DNA of 64,000 nt, taken from NCBI RefSeq assembly GCF_002287235.1, contig NZ_LMVP01000001.1, positions 1 through 64,000 on the forward strand, written 5' to 3'. Shown here one piece after another: positions 63,414 through 64,000 of the stretch. The position numbers were made by a program, and so were the translations under genes. Below the pieces are notes generated by a model. It ran no database searches. It worked only from the letters and a program-made list of their open reading frames with translations, and was not told the DNA's origin. The stretch is from Methanosarcina spelaei (lineage in GTDB: Archaea > Halobacteriota > Methanosarcinia > Methanosarcinales > Methanosarcinaceae). Position 1 is the first letter of the stretch, and each line of letters starts with the position of its first letter.

Positions 63414-63610
63414 GACTCTGTTCCAAAATCCAGTGATTTTTGCATTTTTGATAGAAAGTCTTAATTAGCAAGAAGAATCCAGTTTTTATCAAAATCGATA
63501 TTCGCTATCTAAAGACTTGAATCACTAAGTTGTATTACATGGATGGTGACCATTTATAAAATCTAGTGATTTTGAGTTTTACATTCATCACTAGATTTTG
63601 GTACTGAGTC
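63414..63610 (-). mobile_element. MITE-like element, copy 6 (197 bp, 9-bp target duplication)
   Basis: GACTCTGTTCC to GGTACTGAGTC, flanked by CTAAAACAA on both sides (63405-63413 and 63611-63619). Its interior is very close to copies 2 and 3. Confidence 0.93.
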
Positions 63611-63619
63611 CTAAAACAA

Positions 63620-64000
63620 AATTACACCATATAAATCAAGAAGATAAGTTCAGGTTTTATATTCTAATGTAAATTATTGAAAGTAAACTCAACATAAAAT
63701 TACAAAAGCTATAGACAAAATTAGACAAAGCAGATTAAATATGAATAAAAAAGGACGTGATAAGGAAAAATATAGGAATCCATGTTCAAGGGGCTTTATT
63801 CTGGACTGATTTGTGAAATTACTCAACTTCATGTTAAATTAATGGCCAATGTTAAATATGATCAGAACTGAATAGTTAGAGATATCCTATAAAAAACCGT
63901 ATCCTTTCCCTTACTTGATATAATGCATTTGGTATTACGAAATAAAATGGATGTAACAATGTGCTGGATTACTGGATGTAACGATATGCTGGATAACTGT
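63620..64000. other. End of window, no gene seen
   Basis: A/T-rich. The last 52 bases contain two near-identical units (TGGATGTAACAATGTGCTGG and TGGATGTAACGATATGCTGG), possibly the start of a tandem repeat cut by the window end. Confidence 0.5.

Overview
This window comes from a methanogenic archaeon of the genus Methanosarcina, most likely a M. barkeri-like strain. It combines a complete Ech energy-converting [NiFe] hydrogenase operon (absent from M. acetivorans), an archaeal-type nif operon with nifI1/nifI2 between nifH and nifD, a free-standing short nifB, a methanogenesis-marker-2 protein, UPF0228 proteins, PKD and PGF-CTERM surface proteins, and a preQ0/archaeosine cluster. The species call is inference; the genus call is well supported.

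Layout. 1-7 kb: the end of an IS66 transposase, class I fructose-bisphosphate aldolase, pyruvate kinase, a secreted protein, a TPR protein and a geranylgeranyl-reductase-family flavoprotein. 7.2-14.9 kb: nifH-nifI1-nifI2-nifD-nifK-nifE-nifN. 15-25.6 kb: an unstable accessory island of secreted proteins (an S1-type serine protease, an orphan protease prodomain with a PGF-CTERM anchor, a tryptophan/tyrosine-rich secreted protein, a broken C39-like cysteine peptidase and three UPF0228 proteins), full of duplications and gene fragments. 27-29.3 kb: a beta-helix/PKD surface protein. 30-34 kb: a methyltransferase, then glnK-amt-amt. 34-39.5 kb: a CorA transporter, UPF0060 proteins, and a small thiol/zinc-protein plus permease group. 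40.4-45.5 kb: echABCDEF. 46-55.9 kb: GNAT, DEAD-box helicase, half-size TauE, methyltransferase, hydantoinase-family protein, two metallophosphoesterases and a DGC protein. 56.4-59 kb: queC-DUF366-queE-queD. 59.5-62.3 kb: nifB, a convergent 2[4Fe-4S] ferredoxin and methanogenesis marker 2.

Genes that work together. NifHDK (nitrogenase), NifEN and NifB (FeMo-cofactor assembly), NifI1/NifI2 (post-translational switch-off), GlnK with two Amt channels (ammonium uptake and sensing) and possibly the small ferredoxin form one nitrogen-fixation system, dispersed over about 53 kb. Ech couples ferredoxin oxidation or reduction to H2 and ion gradients and could supply reduced ferredoxin for biosynthesis.

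Most interesting signal. Three secreted-protein genes (start codons at 16008, 18688 and 20535) share a conserved leader of about 115 nt just before the ribosome-binding site. In each copy one CCTCCT stretch can pair either with an upstream GAGGCAG or with the downstream Shine-Dalgarno sequence. This looks like a mutually exclusive, riboswitch-like translational switch in an archaeon. A second signal is a roughly 198-bp non-autonomous transposon-like family: six copies with 8-9 bp target duplications, one copy nested inside another. A third is a shared operator-like palindrome (TATTTCA-N8-TGAAATA) at two loci.
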